Positions 19,786-28,400 of a DNA stretch of 64,000 nucleotides are shown here, in pieces (within the stretch, counting starts at the first letter, position 1; each line of letters opens with the position of its first letter). The DNA comes from Yersinia rochesterensis (GTDB taxonomy: Bacteria > Pseudomonadota > Gammaproteobacteria > Enterobacterales > Enterobacteriaceae). The notes beneath the pieces were generated by a model. That model saw only the letters and a program-made list of their open reading frames with translations, was not told where the DNA came from and searched no databases. The stretch lies in contig NZ_CP032482.1 of the NCBI RefSeq assembly GCF_003600645.1, positions 1,364,001-1,428,000 on the forward strand, read 5' to 3'. The position numbers and the translations under genes are program-made.

Positions 19786-20855
19786 GGAGCCTCCTGCTCA
19801 GACGGGGTATGGGTTTCCCGCTTACGTTGTTCGGCAATCGCATCTTTACGTTTTTGTTCTGCGGCTTCCCAAGCTTCATAGGCAATGACGACGCGAGCGA
19901 CAACTGGGTGGCGCACCACATCTTCGCTATGGAAGAAATTAAAGCTCAACTCCTCTACCTCTGATAACACTTCAATGGCATGGCTTAAGCCGGATTTCTG
20001 GTGGCGTGGCAAATCAGTTTGCGTAACATCACCGGTAATCACCGCTTTGGAGTTGAAGCCCATGCGGGTCAGGAACATTTTCATCTGTTCAACTGTCGTG
20101 TTTTGGCTTTCATCCAGAATGATAAACGCGTCATTCAGTGTGCGGCCGCGCATATACGCCAGCGGAGCCACTTCAATTACATTGCGCTCAATCAGTTTTT
20201 CAACGCGCTCAAAGCCCAGCATTTCAAACAGAGCATCATAGAGCGGGCGTAGATAAGGGTCGACTTTTTGGCTGAGATCACCGGGTAAAAAACCCAGCTT
20301 TTCACCGGCTTCAACCGCTGGGCGGGTCAGCAAAATACGCCGTACATTTTGGCGCTCCAAAGCATCGACAGCTGCAGCAACAGCCAGGTAGGTTTTACCG
20401 GTACCGGCAGGGCCAATCCCGAAAGTAATATCATGGTCGAGAATATTGGCGATGTATTGTGCCTGATTTGGTGTGCGAGGCTTAACCATCCCGCGTTTGG
20501 TGCGGATGGTCACGGCTTTCCCGTAATCCGGCACACTCTCAGCGGTTTGCTCTAATACCCGGCTTTCCTTCACCGCGAGGTGAATATCTTCTGGTGTGAT
20601 ATCTGGGATAACACCACGAATCGGAGCGGTATCGACATACAGATGGCGCAGGATATCTGCCGCTGCAACAACGCAGATATTCTTACCGACTAATTTGAAA
20701 CGGTTATCACGACGATTAATTTCAATACCTAACCGGCGTTCCAACTGCTTGATATTGTCATCAAAAGGGCCGCACAAACTCAGCAGGCGCTGATTATCGG
20801 CGGGTTCCAGCAAGATTTCTTGTGTCACTACGTGCAAACTGTTTCTCTGAGTCAC
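19782..20855 (-). CDS. ybeZ: PhoH-like ATPase YbeZ
   Basis: A 357-residue cytoplasmic P-loop protein of the PhoH family. Walker A is [11 protein letters not shown] (near residue 155) and Walker B is [12 protein letters not shown]; the segment [20 protein letters not shown] is typical. YbeZ binds YbeY and the pair are thought to act together on rRNA. I chose the GTG at 20855 because AGAGGAA lies 4-5 bases upstream. An in-frame GTG at 20873 would add six residues with no clear ribosome binding site. It ends in a charged tail ([15 protein letters not shown]). It overlaps ybeY by 4 bp. Confidence 0.93.
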   Translation of the reverse strand: MTQRNSLHVVTQEILLEPADNQRLLSLCGPFDDNIKQLERRLGIEINRRDNRFKLVGKNICVVAAADILRHLYVDTAPIRGVIPDITPEDIHLAVKESRVLEQTAESVPDYGKAVTIRTKRGMVKPRTPNQAQYIANILDHDITFGIGPAGTGKTYLAVAAAVDALERQNVRRILLTRPAVEAGEKLGFLPGDLSQKVDPYLRPLYDALFEMLGFERVEKLIERNVIEVAPLAYMRGRTLNDAFIILDESQNTTVEQMKMFLTRMGFNSKAVITGDVTQTDLPRHQKSGLSHAIEVLSEVEELSFNFFHSEDVVRHPVVARVVIAYEAWEAAEQKRKDAIAEQRKRETHTPSEQEAP

Positions 20856-21171
20856 TGCGTTCCTCTGGGTCACTTAGGGCCGGTTTATTTGAAACTTGGC
20901 TGTAACTCCCATTGCTGGGGGATATCATTCACAAAAATTGGTTGTGTGATATCACGGCTATACGTCAATCATACATGTCATTTGTGAATTATTCATGGTG
21001 CACGGTACTGACGCAAGTTTACTTATGAATCCGTGCCTTCGACCCCTATTGAAATAGCGGCTCATGAATGGCGCAACTTAAAAAATCCGAATCTGCGCAG
21101 CGCGCCGCTAAAATAAAATAGGCACTGACAATGCAGTGCCTGCTGGTGCGTGCTGGCTCGAAAAATCGAAA

Positions 21172-22596
21172 TCAGGGCTGATAAAGGCCGACACCTATCT
21201 CATTTTCTTTGCGGGTTCGGGCAATGACTGATTGCGGTGACTCATGAGTCCGCAGATCCATTTGGTCCTCAGTACGCACCAACATGCCGCGGAGTGAACT
21301 GGCATAAACATCAACAATTTCAACATCAACGAATTTGCCGATCATCTCAGGAGTGCCTTCAAAGTTGACCACCCGGTTATTTTCGGTGCGGCCTGCCAAT
21401 TCCATGAGGTTTTTACGGGATGTGCCTTCCACCAAAATGCGCTGCACAGTGCCCACCATCTCGCGGCTAATTTCCATTGCTTGCTGAATAATGCGCTCTT
21501 GTAGGATGTGTAATCGCTGTTTTTTCTCCTCGTCAGAAACATCATCCGGGAGTTCTGCCGCAGGTGTGCCGGGGCGTGAGGAGTAAATAAAGCTGTAACT
21601 GGTGTCAAAACGAATATCCGCGACCAGCTTCATGGTTTGCTCAAAATCTTGCTGAGTTTCACCGGGGAAACCAATGATAAAATCAGAGCTAATCTGGATA
21701 TCAGGACGCGCCTGACGCAATTTGCGGATAATCGCTTTGTATTCCAGCGCGGTATGCGCCCGTTTCATCATGGTCAAAATGCGGTCAGAGCCACTTTGTA
21801 CTGGCAGATGTAGGAAACTCACCAGCTCGGGCGTATCTCGATAAACATCAATGATATCATCAGTAAATTCAATCGGATGGCTGGTGGTGAAACGCACTCT
21901 ATCAATACCATCAATAGCGGCAACTAGCCGCAATAGCTCGGCAAAACTACAGATATCGCCGTCATAAGTGGCACCACGATAAGCATTTACATTCTGCCCG
22001 AGTAAATTCACTTCCCGCACGCCTTGAGCTGCTAACTGTGCGATTTCAAACAAGATATCGTCACTTGGTCGGCTGACTTCTTCACCTCGGGTGTATGGTA
22101 CAACACAGAATGTGCAGTATTTATTGCAACCTTCCATGATGGAGACAAAGGCCGTAGGGCCATCAGCGCGCGGCTCCGGCAAACGGTCAAATTTTTCAAT
22201 TTCTGGAAAACTGATATCCACCACTGGGCTATGAGTACCTTTTACGTGGTTAATCATTTCCGGCAAGCGGTGCAGAGTTTGTGGCCCAAAAATCACATCA
22301 ACACAAGGGGCGCGCTGGCGCAGATGCTCACCTTCTTGTGATGCGACACAACCGCCCACACCGATAATGAGTTCCGGATTTTTTTCTTTTAGCAGTTTCC
22401 AGTGGCCTAGCAAGCTAAACACTTTTTCTTGGGCTTTTTCGCGAATGGAGCAAGTGTTGAGCAGCAATAAATCCGCTTCTTCCGGGATATCTGTCAACTG
22501 GTAACCATGGGTACTGGCCAGTAAATCAGCCATTTTAGATGAATCATATTCGTTCATCTGGCAGCCCCAAGTTTTGATGTGTAGTTTTTTTGTCAT
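21172..22596 (-). CDS. miaB: tRNA-2-methylthio-N6-dimethylallyladenosine synthase
   Basis: A 474-residue radical-SAM methylthiotransferase, same length as E. coli MiaB, that converts i6A37 to ms2i6A37 in tRNA. The N-terminal domain has the auxiliary-cluster cysteines in [20 protein letters not shown] and GVGGCVASQ. The radical-SAM cluster motif is CNKYCTFC (about residue 157). A C-terminal TRAM domain ends before residue 440. It is separated by 316 bp from the ybeZ start. Divergent ubiF lies upstream. Confidence 0.98.
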   Translation of the reverse strand: MTKKLHIKTWGCQMNEYDSSKMADLLASTHGYQLTDIPEEADLLLLNTCSIREKAQEKVFSLLGHWKLLKEKNPELIIGVGGCVASQEGEHLRQRAPCVDVIFGPQTLHRLPEMINHVKGTHSPVVDISFPEIEKFDRLPEPRADGPTAFVSIMEGCNKYCTFCVVPYTRGEEVSRPSDDILFEIAQLAAQGVREVNLLGQNVNAYRGATYDGDICSFAELLRLVAAIDGIDRVRFTTSHPIEFTDDIIDVYRDTPELVSFLHLPVQSGSDRILTMMKRAHTALEYKAIIRKLRQARPDIQISSDFIIGFPGETQQDFEQTMKLVADIRFDTSYSFIYSSRPGTPAAELPDDVSDEEKKQRLHILQERIIQQAMEISREMVGTVQRILVEGTSRKNLMELAGRTENNRVVNFEGTPEMIGKFVDVEIVDVYASSLRGMLVRTEDQMDLRTHESPQSVIARTRKENEIGVGLYQP

Positions 22597-22840
22597 TGTC
22601 TATCTACCGCCAAGAATTCATCTTAAAAGTCACATCGCGTTCGGCGCAGTGCTCTGGGTTGTGTGCCGTCATAGAATAGTGGGTAGCACAAAGGCTCCAT
22701 GATTATGGGGCTATTGTAGTCATTTGCAGTTGCGATGACCACCGCATAACGGCTTACTTATTCTGTGGAGTGATGAAAAATCCGGTACACTGCATGCAGA
22801 CAAAATGCAGGTATTATTTTAACTTTGAAGAATAGCCAAA

Positions 22841-24022
22841 ATGGATAAATCGCAACCAAATTATGATGTTGTGGTCGTGGGTGGCGGTATGGTTGGGGCT
22901 GCCGCCGCACTTGGGTTAGCACAAACTGGCTGGTCAGTGGCGTTACTGGAGCATGAGGCTCCGCTGCCATTTGAAGCTGAAAGTGCTCCGGATTTGCGAG
23001 TTTCTGCGATTGGATGCACGTCGGTGTCTTTGCTTAAACAGCTTGGGGCCTGGTCACCGGTGCAGCAGATGCGCTATGCGCCTTATCGCCGGCTGGAGAC
23101 ATGGGAACAGCCGGGTTCTCAAGTCGTCTTTGATGCGGCCTCGCTGTCTTTACCTGAATTAGGTTTTATGGTCGAGAACCGGGTTTTACAGTTAGCGCTG
23201 TGGCAACAGATGACAGAATGCCCCAATTTGACGTTACTGTGCCCATCACGGCTGCAAACGATGGTCAGAGTAGAAGACTACTGGAAAATCACCTTAGATG
23301 CGCAGCAAGAGATACAGAGCCATTTAGTGATAGGCGCGGATGGAGCCAATTCTTTGGTACGCCGTTTAGCTGGAATTGGCACCAGTGGTTGGCAATATCG
23401 GCAGTCTTGTATGTTAATTACCGTCGAGACCGATACTGCCCAGCAAGACACTACCTGGCAGCAGTTTTTCCCTTCTGGCCCAAGAGCATTCCTACCTTTG
23501 TTTGATAACTGGGCATCATTGGTTTGGTACGACAGCCCGCAGCGCATTCGGCAGCTTCAAATGATGCCGATGGCACAATTGAATCAAGAAATTACCGCAG
23601 CTTTTCCGTCCCGTCTGGGGGCCGTTAAGGCCATTGCTGCAGGTTCTTTCCCCTTGGTTCGCCGCCATGCGCAGCAATATGTGCAGCCGGGGTTAGTATT
23701 ATTGGGCGATGCAGCTCATACCATTAATCCGTTGGCCGGGCAGGGGGTTAATTTGGGATATCGGGATGTGGATGCTTTGCTGGAGGTATTGAATCAGGCC
23801 CGCGAACAGGCTGAATCTTGGCACAGTGAGCCGGTGTTATTACGTTATCAGCGCCGTCGCCGTACCGATAATCTGATTATGCAAAGTGGGATGGATGTGT
23901 TTTACACTGCATTTAGTAATGATTTACCCGCCGTGAAATTTGCGCGGAATTTGGCACTGATGGCAGCTCAACGCGCCGGCAAACTTAAAGAGCACGCGTT
24001 GAAGTATGCATTAGGGTTGTAG
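22841..24022 (+). CDS. ubiF: 3-demethoxyubiquinol 3-hydroxylase
   Basis: A 393-residue FAD-dependent monooxygenase of the UbiH/UbiF family that performs a late ring hydroxylation in ubiquinone synthesis. The dinucleotide-binding motif VVVVGGGMVGAAAALGLA is at residues 9-26, the second FAD motif is VIGADGANSLVRRLAG, and the third is VLLGDAAHTINPLAGQGVNLG (about residue 287). Gene order next to the tRNA operon and miaB matches E. coli ubiF. Downstream is a hairpin, then the IS10-like element. Confidence 0.96.
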   Translation: MDKSQPNYDVVVVGGGMVGAAAALGLAQTGWSVALLEHEAPLPFEAESAPDLRVSAIGCTSVSLLKQLGAWSPVQQMRYAPYRRLETWEQPGSQVVFDAASLSLPELGFMVENRVLQLALWQQMTECPNLTLLCPSRLQTMVRVEDYWKITLDAQQEIQSHLVIGADGANSLVRRLAGIGTSGWQYRQSCMLITVETDTAQQDTTWQQFFPSGPRAFLPLFDNWASLVWYDSPQRIRQLQMMPMAQLNQEITAAFPSRLGAVKAIAAGSFPLVRRHAQQYVQPGLVLLGDAAHTINPLAGQGVNLGYRDVDALLEVLNQAREQAESWHSEPVLLRYQRRRRTDNLIMQSGMDVFYTAFSNDLPAVKFARNLALMAAQRAGKLKEHALKYALGL

Positions 24023-24038
24023 ATATTTTAATGAATTG

Positions 24039-24064
24039 TCGCCAGAAAAATTGTTTCCTGGCGA
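24039..24064 (+). terminator. Possible ubiF terminator hairpin
   Basis: TCGCCAG and CTGGCGA form a perfect 7-bp stem 16 bp after the ubiF stop, with a 12-base AT-rich loop. No T-run follows on the plus strand, so this may be a stabilising hairpin rather than an intrinsic terminator. Confidence 0.45.
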
Positions 24065-24106
24065 TTGTGGGCGCAGTTTTCAACATTTTGTTGAAAAACA
24101 AAACTC

Positions 24107-24170
24107 AAATGCTGAAAAGCAAAACTCAAATTTTATCGCAGTGAAAAAACAAAATGCAGAAAAGCAAAAA
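24107..24170. repeat. A-rich direct repeat between ubiF and the IS
   Basis: AAATGCTGAAAAGCAAAAC (24107-24125) recurs as AAATGCAGAAAAGCAAAAA (24152-24170); CAAAACTCAAA also occurs twice nearby. On the minus strand this is a T-rich tract just past the tRNA operon terminator. Confidence 0.6.
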
Positions 24171-24207
24171 GCCCGCCGAAGCGCTGGTGAATCCCCAGAA
24201 AAAAGGA

Positions 24208-24272
24208 CAGGCATAGAGAAAATATGATCTACTGATTGTGCAACCAATTCAGCGAGATCAACTCTATGCCTG
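24208..24272 (+). promoter_or_regulatory. Fold-back arm covering the transposase start, with a Dam-overlapped -10 box
   Basis: CAGGCATAGAG (24208-24218) is perfectly complementary to CTCTATGCCTG (24262-24272), which contains the transposase ATG. GATCT (24226-24230) pairs with AGATC (24255-24259) inside it. TATGAT (24223-24228) is a candidate -10 that overlaps a GATC site. A transcript started there would lack the upstream arm, while read-through from outside would include it and hide the start codon. IS10 is known for both fold-back inhibition and Dam control of pIN. No good -35 was seen. Confidence 0.65.
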
Positions 24273-25459
24273 CCCGTAAAGTATGCCAGAACTTTTTCCG
24301 GGGCGCTTTAGCCCCGTTTCATCAATATCGTCAAAATGCCCTGATTGATGCAACCGTTGCATTGACGCGTGGCGCTTCTCTGACCCTGACCAGTATCGGA
24401 CGCCATCTGCCGGGAACCGCTCAGGTAAAACACAAGATAAAACGGGTTGACCGGCTGTTAGGTAATACGGCTCTTCACCATGACATCCCTCTGATATTTC
24501 GTAATATTACTTCGTTACTTACGCGCCGACTTCCCTGGTGTGTTATTGCTGTTGACTGGAGTGGTTATCCCTCACAGGCATTCCACGTCTTACGCGCCAG
24601 CCTGATTTGTGATGGTCGTTCCATCCCGTTAATGAGCCAAATTGTTCCCTCGCATAACCAACAGAATGCATTGATACAAAAAGAGTTCCTGAATTCTATC
24701 GCCACCGCTATTGCGCCTGATAAAAAGGTACTCATCGTCACTGACGCCGGTTTTCAAAATGCCTGGTTTCACCATATTAAATCATTGGGTTGGGATTTTA
24801 TCGGGCGAGTCAGAGGCAATATCCAGCTCCGGCTGGATAAAAAAGGTGAGCACTGGTTCAGGCGGCAGGAATTATCGGCCAGTGGCCAACCTGAATATCT
24901 GGGGCCGGGGACACTCGCACGTGCAGAATATGCCCGCTGTGATGGTCACTTTTACCTGCATAAAAAGGAACCCAAAGGGCGGCAGAATAAACGTGCCCGT
25001 TGCCGGATATCTCGCTATTCGCAGGAGCGGGACGGACGCGCCGCAGCAAAAGAACCGTGGCTTATTTTTAGCAGTACAGAGGAGTTTAAACCACGTGAAG
25101 TCATGAAGTTATACAGTCGCAGGATGCAGATAGAGCAGAATTTTCGCGATGAGAAAAGTGAACGTTTTGGCTTTGGGCTTCGCGCCAGTCACAGCCGCAC
25201 AGCGGGGCGTATACTGGTGTTAAGTCTTCTGGCAACGTTAAGCACGGCAGTATTATGGTTACTTGGCTATCATGCTGAAAATAAAGGGTTACATCTGAGG
25301 TATCAGGCTAACAGCCTTAAGTCACGACGGGTTATATCTTATCTGACATTAGCGGAGAATATCTTGCGACACTCTCCGCTAATTTTAACGCGAACAGCAC
25401 TGGATGCAGTTCTTAATCACCTCGCCAAAACCTACCGAAGTATGGTGTTGGTTTATTAG
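24266..25459 (+). CDS. IS4 family transposase, IS10-like
   Basis: A 397-residue DDE transposase, close to IS10 transposase (402). Catalytic Asp residues are seen in IAVDWSGYPS and LIVTDAGFQN, and the C-terminal signature Y(2)R(3)E(6)K is YSRRMQIEQNFRDEK. Other IS10-like phrases are GRHLPGTAQVKHKIKRVDRL and AKEPWLIFSS. I chose the ATG at 24266 rather than a GTG at 24236, because the former gives an N-terminus in line with the family; its ribosome binding site is weak, as expected for a tightly limited transposase. No frameshift or stop was seen, so the enzyme may be active. Confidence 0.9.
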   Translation: MPARKVCQNFFRGALAPFHQYRQNALIDATVALTRGASLTLTSIGRHLPGTAQVKHKIKRVDRLLGNTALHHDIPLIFRNITSLLTRRLPWCVIAVDWSGYPSQAFHVLRASLICDGRSIPLMSQIVPSHNQQNALIQKEFLNSIATAIAPDKKVLIVTDAGFQNAWFHHIKSLGWDFIGRVRGNIQLRLDKKGEHWFRRQELSASGQPEYLGPGTLARAEYARCDGHFYLHKKEPKGRQNKRARCRISRYSQERDGRAAAKEPWLIFSSTEEFKPREVMKLYSRRMQIEQNFRDEKSERFGFGLRASHSRTAGRILVLSLLATLSTAVLWLLGYHAENKGLHLRYQANSLKSRRVISYLTLAENILRHSPLILTRTALDAVLNHLAKTYRSMVLVY

Positions 25460-25494
25460 CGCTGAATTAGTGGGGATCCCTCAGCGCCGAAGCG

Positions 25495-25508
25495 AGCTTT
25501 TCTAAATT
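25495..25508 (-). terminator. tRNA operon terminator, disrupted by the IS (promoter-proximal half)
   Basis: The minus strand downstream of the Gln-CTG tRNA reads AGAAAAGCT then CGCTTCGGCG and then enters the IS. The matching distal half, GCGGGCTTTTTGC, lies beyond the IS at 24166-24178. Rejoined, they give AAAAGCTCGC-TTCG-GCGGGCTTTT, a 10-bp stem with a UUCG loop and T-run. The IS has therefore split the terminator, leaving only the 3-bp core CGC/GCG on this side. Confidence 0.8.
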
Positions 25509-25583
25509 TGGCTGGGGTACGAGGATTCGAACCTCGGAATGCTGGAATCAGAATCCAGTGCCTTACCGCTTGGCGATACCCCA
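25509..25583 (-). tRNA. glnV: tRNA-Gln (anticodon CTG)
   Basis: 75 nt with encoded CCA, starting TGGGGTATCGCC; anticodon loop GATTCTGATTC. Last gene of the operon. E. coli has two Gln-CTG genes here (glnV, glnX); this operon has one. Confidence 0.97.
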
Positions 25584-25588
25584 AAAGA

Positions 25589-25665
25589 TGGTGGCTACGA
25601 CGGGAATCGAACCTGTGACCCCAGCATTATGAGTGCTGTGCTCTAACCAGCTGAGCTACGTAGCC
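25589..25665 (-). tRNA. metU: tRNA-Met (elongator, anticodon CAT)
   Basis: 77 nt with encoded CCA, starting GGCTACGTAGCTC; anticodon loop CTCATAATG. It lacks initiator tRNA features such as the GGG/CCC anticodon stem, so it is the elongator. Identical in the parts read to the copy at 26052-26128. Confidence 0.97.
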
Positions 25666-25696
25666 ATCTTAAAATCTTTAACCTTGAGAAATTGTA

Positions 25697-25771
25697 TGGC
25701 TGGGATACCAGGATTCGAACCTGGGAATGCCAGGATCAAAACCTGGTGCCTTACCGCTTGGCGATATCCCA
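25697..25771 (-). tRNA. glnW: tRNA-Gln (anticodon TTG), copy 2
   Basis: 75 nt with encoded CCA, starting TGGGATATCGCC; anticodon loop GTTTTGATC. Same sequence as the copy at 25854-25928. Confidence 0.97.
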
Positions 25772-25853
25772 ACTGAAATACAATTCTTTTACTGACTTAG
25801 TACAACTCGCGTCTAACAGTGTTTGTGTTTAACGACAAACCATTTCAGAGAAA

Positions 25854-25928
25854 TGGCTGGGATACCAGGATTCGAACCTGGGAATGCCAGGATCAAAACC
25901 TGGTGCCTTACCGCTTGGCGATATCCCA
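25854..25928 (-). tRNA. glnU: tRNA-Gln (anticodon TTG), copy 1
   Basis: 75 nt with encoded CCA; TTG anticodon in GGTTTTGATCC. Separated by 82 bp from the next Gln gene, the longest spacer in the operon. Confidence 0.97.
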
Positions 25929-25951
25929 TCTACTGTGACAACCGATGAAAA

Positions 25952-26036
25952 TGGTGCGGGAGGCGAGACTTGAACTCGCACACCTTGCGGCGCTAGAACC
26001 TAAATCTAGTGCGTCTACCAATTTCGCCACTCCCGC
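25952..26036 (-). tRNA. leuW: tRNA-Leu (anticodon TAG)
   Basis: 85 nt with encoded CCA and a long variable arm, starting GCGGGAGTGGCG; anticodon loop ATTTAGGTT. Matches E. coli leuW nearly base for base. Confidence 0.97.
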
Positions 26037-26051
26037 ATACATAAAAAAAGA

Positions 26052-26128
26052 TGGTGGCTACGACGGGAATCGAACCTGTGACCCCAGCATTATGAGTGCT
26101 GTGCTCTAACCAGCTGAGCTACGTAGCC
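26052..26128 (-). tRNA. metT: tRNA-Met (elongator, anticodon CAT), first gene of the operon
   Basis: 77 nt with encoded CCA, starting GGCTACGTAGC; anticodon loop CTCATAATG. Preceded by the operon promoter at 26169-26197. Confidence 0.97.
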
Positions 26129-26168
26129 ATCTTTTTTCTGCACAACCTTCATCGGCGTTGCGGGGCGC

Positions 26169-26197
26169 ATTATGCGTATATGGCCGAATTGCGTCAA
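26169..26197 (-). promoter_or_regulatory. tRNA operon promoter with GC-rich discriminator
   Basis: On the minus strand TTGACG (26192-26197) and CATAAT (26169-26174) are separated by exactly 17 bp. The bases after the -10 are GCGCCCCGC, a GC-rich discriminator typical of stringently controlled stable-RNA promoters. The first tRNA begins about 40 bp downstream. Confidence 0.85.
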
Positions 26198-26300
26198 CTA
26201 ATTTTTTCCCAAAAAAGCGCTGAAGGGGTTTGTTTGTTTGGCTTGTGAACAGTCTGGTGATTAAAGCAGCACTTATAGTGATTAATTGTTGAATTTGCCA

Positions 26301-26332
26301 ACAAAAGACAAGGCCACCCGTGGGCGGCCTTG
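26301..26332 (-). terminator. asnB terminator
   Basis: On the minus strand CAAGGCC / GGCCTTG form a stem (26309-26332) with a further CCC/GGG pairing in the loop, followed by TCTTTTGTT. It lies 50 bp past the asnB stop. Confidence 0.8.
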
Positions 26333-26381
26333 AAAGCAACATAGTCGAACAAGCAGAGTCACACCCCGCCATTGGGTTCAA

Positions 26382-28046
26382 TTATTTATAGGCATCCTGA
26401 TGCACACCTACAGCGCGCCCTGATGGGTCATCCATGCTTTTGAATGATTCATCCCACTCAATAGCTTTAGCTGATGAACATGCGACTGACGGGCCGCCAG
26501 GTACGCACTCAGCGGCGCTTGGTAGTGGGAATAACTCTTCAAAAATTTCGCGATACAAATAACCCTCTTTTGAAGACGGCGTATTGTATGGGAAACGGAA
26601 ATGAGCAGTTTCCATCTGTTGATCAGTGACTTGCTCGGCTGCTTTCTCTTTTAATGTGTCAATCCAACTGTAACCCACACCATCGGAGAATTGTTCTTTC
26701 TGACGCCAGGCGACGCTATGTGGCAGATAGGATTCAAAACATTCACGCAGGACATGTTTTTCCATTTTCCCATTGCCGCACATTTTATCCTGCGGGTTAA
26801 TCCGCATTGCGACATCAAGGAAGTTTTTATCCAGGAAAGGTACTCGGGCTTCAACACCCCAGGCAGACATGGCTTTGTTGGCACGGGCACAGTCATACAT
26901 ATGCAAGGCTAATAGTTTGCGCACAGTTTCTTCATGCAATTCTTTGGCGTTAGGTGCTTTGTGGAAATAGAGATAACCGCCAAAGACTTCATCAGAGCCT
27001 TCACCCGACAGCACCATTTTGATACCCATCGCCTTGATTTTACGTGACATCAAGTACATTGGTGTTGAGGCGCGGATGGTGGTGACATCATAGGTTTCAA
27101 TGTGATAAATCACATCACGGATGGCATCCAGACCTTCCTGCACGGTGAAATGAATTTCATGGTGCACAGTCCCTAAATGGTTGGCAACTTCTTTTGCCGC
27201 ACGCAAATCGGGCGAGCCAATCAGGCCAACAGCAAAGGAGTGCAGTTGTGGCCACCAAGCTTCACTGCGCTCATCGTCTTCGACACGGCGAGCGGCAAAC
27301 TTTTTGGTGATGGCAGAAATCACAGAGGAATCCAGCCCACCGGACAGCAGCACGCCGTAAGGTACGTCAGACATCAAATGACTTTTTACCGCGTCTTCTA
27401 ATGCGTTCGCCAGTTCAACTTTGTCAGTTACGTTGTTTTTGACATTATCGAAATCAAACCAGTCACGATGATAATATTCGCGAATTTCGCCATCCTGGCT
27501 CCACAGATAGCTCCCAGCAGGGAATTCTTTGATGGTGCGGCAAATCGGCACCAAGGCTTTCATTTCGGAAGCAACGAACATATTACCGTGTTCATCATGG
27601 CCCATATACAGCGGGATAATACCCAAATGATCACGGCCAATCAGATAGGCATCTTTTTCTGTATCGTATAAAACGAAAGCGAACATGCCTTGCAAATCAT
27701 CAAGGAATTCAGGCCCTTTCTCCTGGTACAGTGCCAGAATAACTTCGCAGTCAGACCCGGTTTGGAATTCATAGCAGTCAGCGTATTGCTGGCGCAATGC
27801 TTGATGATTATAGATTTCACCATTGACTGCCAGAATGTGCGTGTGAGCAGCATTATACAGCGGCTGAGCACCTGTATTGACGTCAACAATAGATAAGCGT
27901 TCATGGGCGAGTATGGCTTTATCATTTGCCCACACACCAGACCAGTCTGGGCCGCGGTGGCGCATTAAACGTGACATTTCCAGCGCTTTTTTGCGTAATT
28001 CAATGGGGTCGGTTTTAAGGTCGAGGACCCCGAAAATAGAACACAT
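26382..28046 (-). CDS. asnB: Asparagine synthase B (glutamine-hydrolysing)
   Basis: A 554-residue cytoplasmic enzyme, same length as E. coli AsnB, that makes asparagine from aspartate, ATP and glutamine. The N-terminal class II glutaminase has Cys2 (MCSIFGVLD) as nucleophile, RHRGPDWSG and the NGEIYNH motif. The synthetase domain has the PP-loop YGVLLSGGLDSSVISAI (about residue 230) and the conserved LSGEGSDEVFGGYLY. It lies upstream of the nag cluster as in E. coli. Confidence 0.98.
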   Translation of the reverse strand: MCSIFGVLDLKTDPIELRKKALEMSRLMRHRGPDWSGVWANDKAILAHERLSIVDVNTGAQPLYNAAHTHILAVNGEIYNHQALRQQYADCYEFQTGSDCEVILALYQEKGPEFLDDLQGMFAFVLYDTEKDAYLIGRDHLGIIPLYMGHDEHGNMFVASEMKALVPICRTIKEFPAGSYLWSQDGEIREYYHRDWFDFDNVKNNVTDKVELANALEDAVKSHLMSDVPYGVLLSGGLDSSVISAITKKFAARRVEDDERSEAWWPQLHSFAVGLIGSPDLRAAKEVANHLGTVHHEIHFTVQEGLDAIRDVIYHIETYDVTTIRASTPMYLMSRKIKAMGIKMVLSGEGSDEVFGGYLYFHKAPNAKELHEETVRKLLALHMYDCARANKAMSAWGVEARVPFLDKNFLDVAMRINPQDKMCGNGKMEKHVLRECFESYLPHSVAWRQKEQFSDGVGYSWIDTLKEKAAEQVTDQQMETAHFRFPYNTPSSKEGYLYREIFEELFPLPSAAECVPGGPSVACSSAKAIEWDESFKSMDDPSGRAVGVHQDAYK

Positions 28047-28400
28047 AATAATCTCCCTAACTTTTCTGCTTTGGCGGTGAGGATGTTGAATTTTAGTCAG
28101 TCATCGCTGGAACTGTTTTCTCATACTTGCCTGTGATTGATGCAAGCTATGCCCAATGACGATGCATTCATCCGATTAGTTTGTAGAAAACATGCAAAAA
28201 ATACGCCAATTTATGATGCTGCGGGGAAGTGCGCGCAGCTAACAACCCTGCAGCTTTAAGGACTAAGGGTATAAAAAGAAAATGCGCCAAAAGAGGGCGT
28301 AATGGCAAGAAACTTTGGTGCGTTGCACTAAAAAAGGGCGCAACTTGGAAAAGGATAGCGGCGAAAAGGGGAGTATGGCGGCCATGACCGCCAACTGAAA
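28047..28400. other. asnB upstream region
   Basis: 354 bp between the asnB start and the end of nagD. It should carry the asnB promoter. A degenerate ERIC end lies at 28235-28273. No gene is visible. Confidence 0.4.
28235..28273. repeat. Degenerate ERIC end fragment
   Basis: GCAGCTAACAACCCTGCAGC followed by TTTAAGGACTAAGGGTATA matches, with about eight differences, the reverse complement of the first 39 bp of ERIC element A. The ERIC core is missing, so this is a remnant or a short derivative. Confidence 0.6.

Larger units (their letters stand above)
24184..25484 (+). mobile_element. IS10-like insertion sequence (IS4 family), 1301 bp, complete
   Basis: Ends are inverted repeats: left CTGGTGAATCCCCA and right (reverse complement) CTGAGGGATCCCCA. 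These follow the IS10 outside end (GAATCCCC, no Dam site) and inside end (GATCCCC, with Dam site). Both flanks carry the identical 10 bp CGCCGAAGCG (24174-24183 and 25485-25494), a target duplication, so the insertion is fairly recent. One transposase gene fills the element. Removing the element and one repeat restores a hairpin with a UUCG loop, the terminator of the tRNA operon on the minus strand. Confidence 0.92.

Noticed and set aside
24036-24227. A 63-codon open frame between ubiF and the IS
   Set aside because: It crosses the IS boundary and the A-rich repeats, has no ribosome binding site and encodes a Lys/Gln-rich low-complexity peptide.
25509-26128. tRNA operon as an integration site for a phage or island
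   Set aside because: No integrase and no duplicated tRNA 3' end were seen; the only mobile element is the IS in the terminator.
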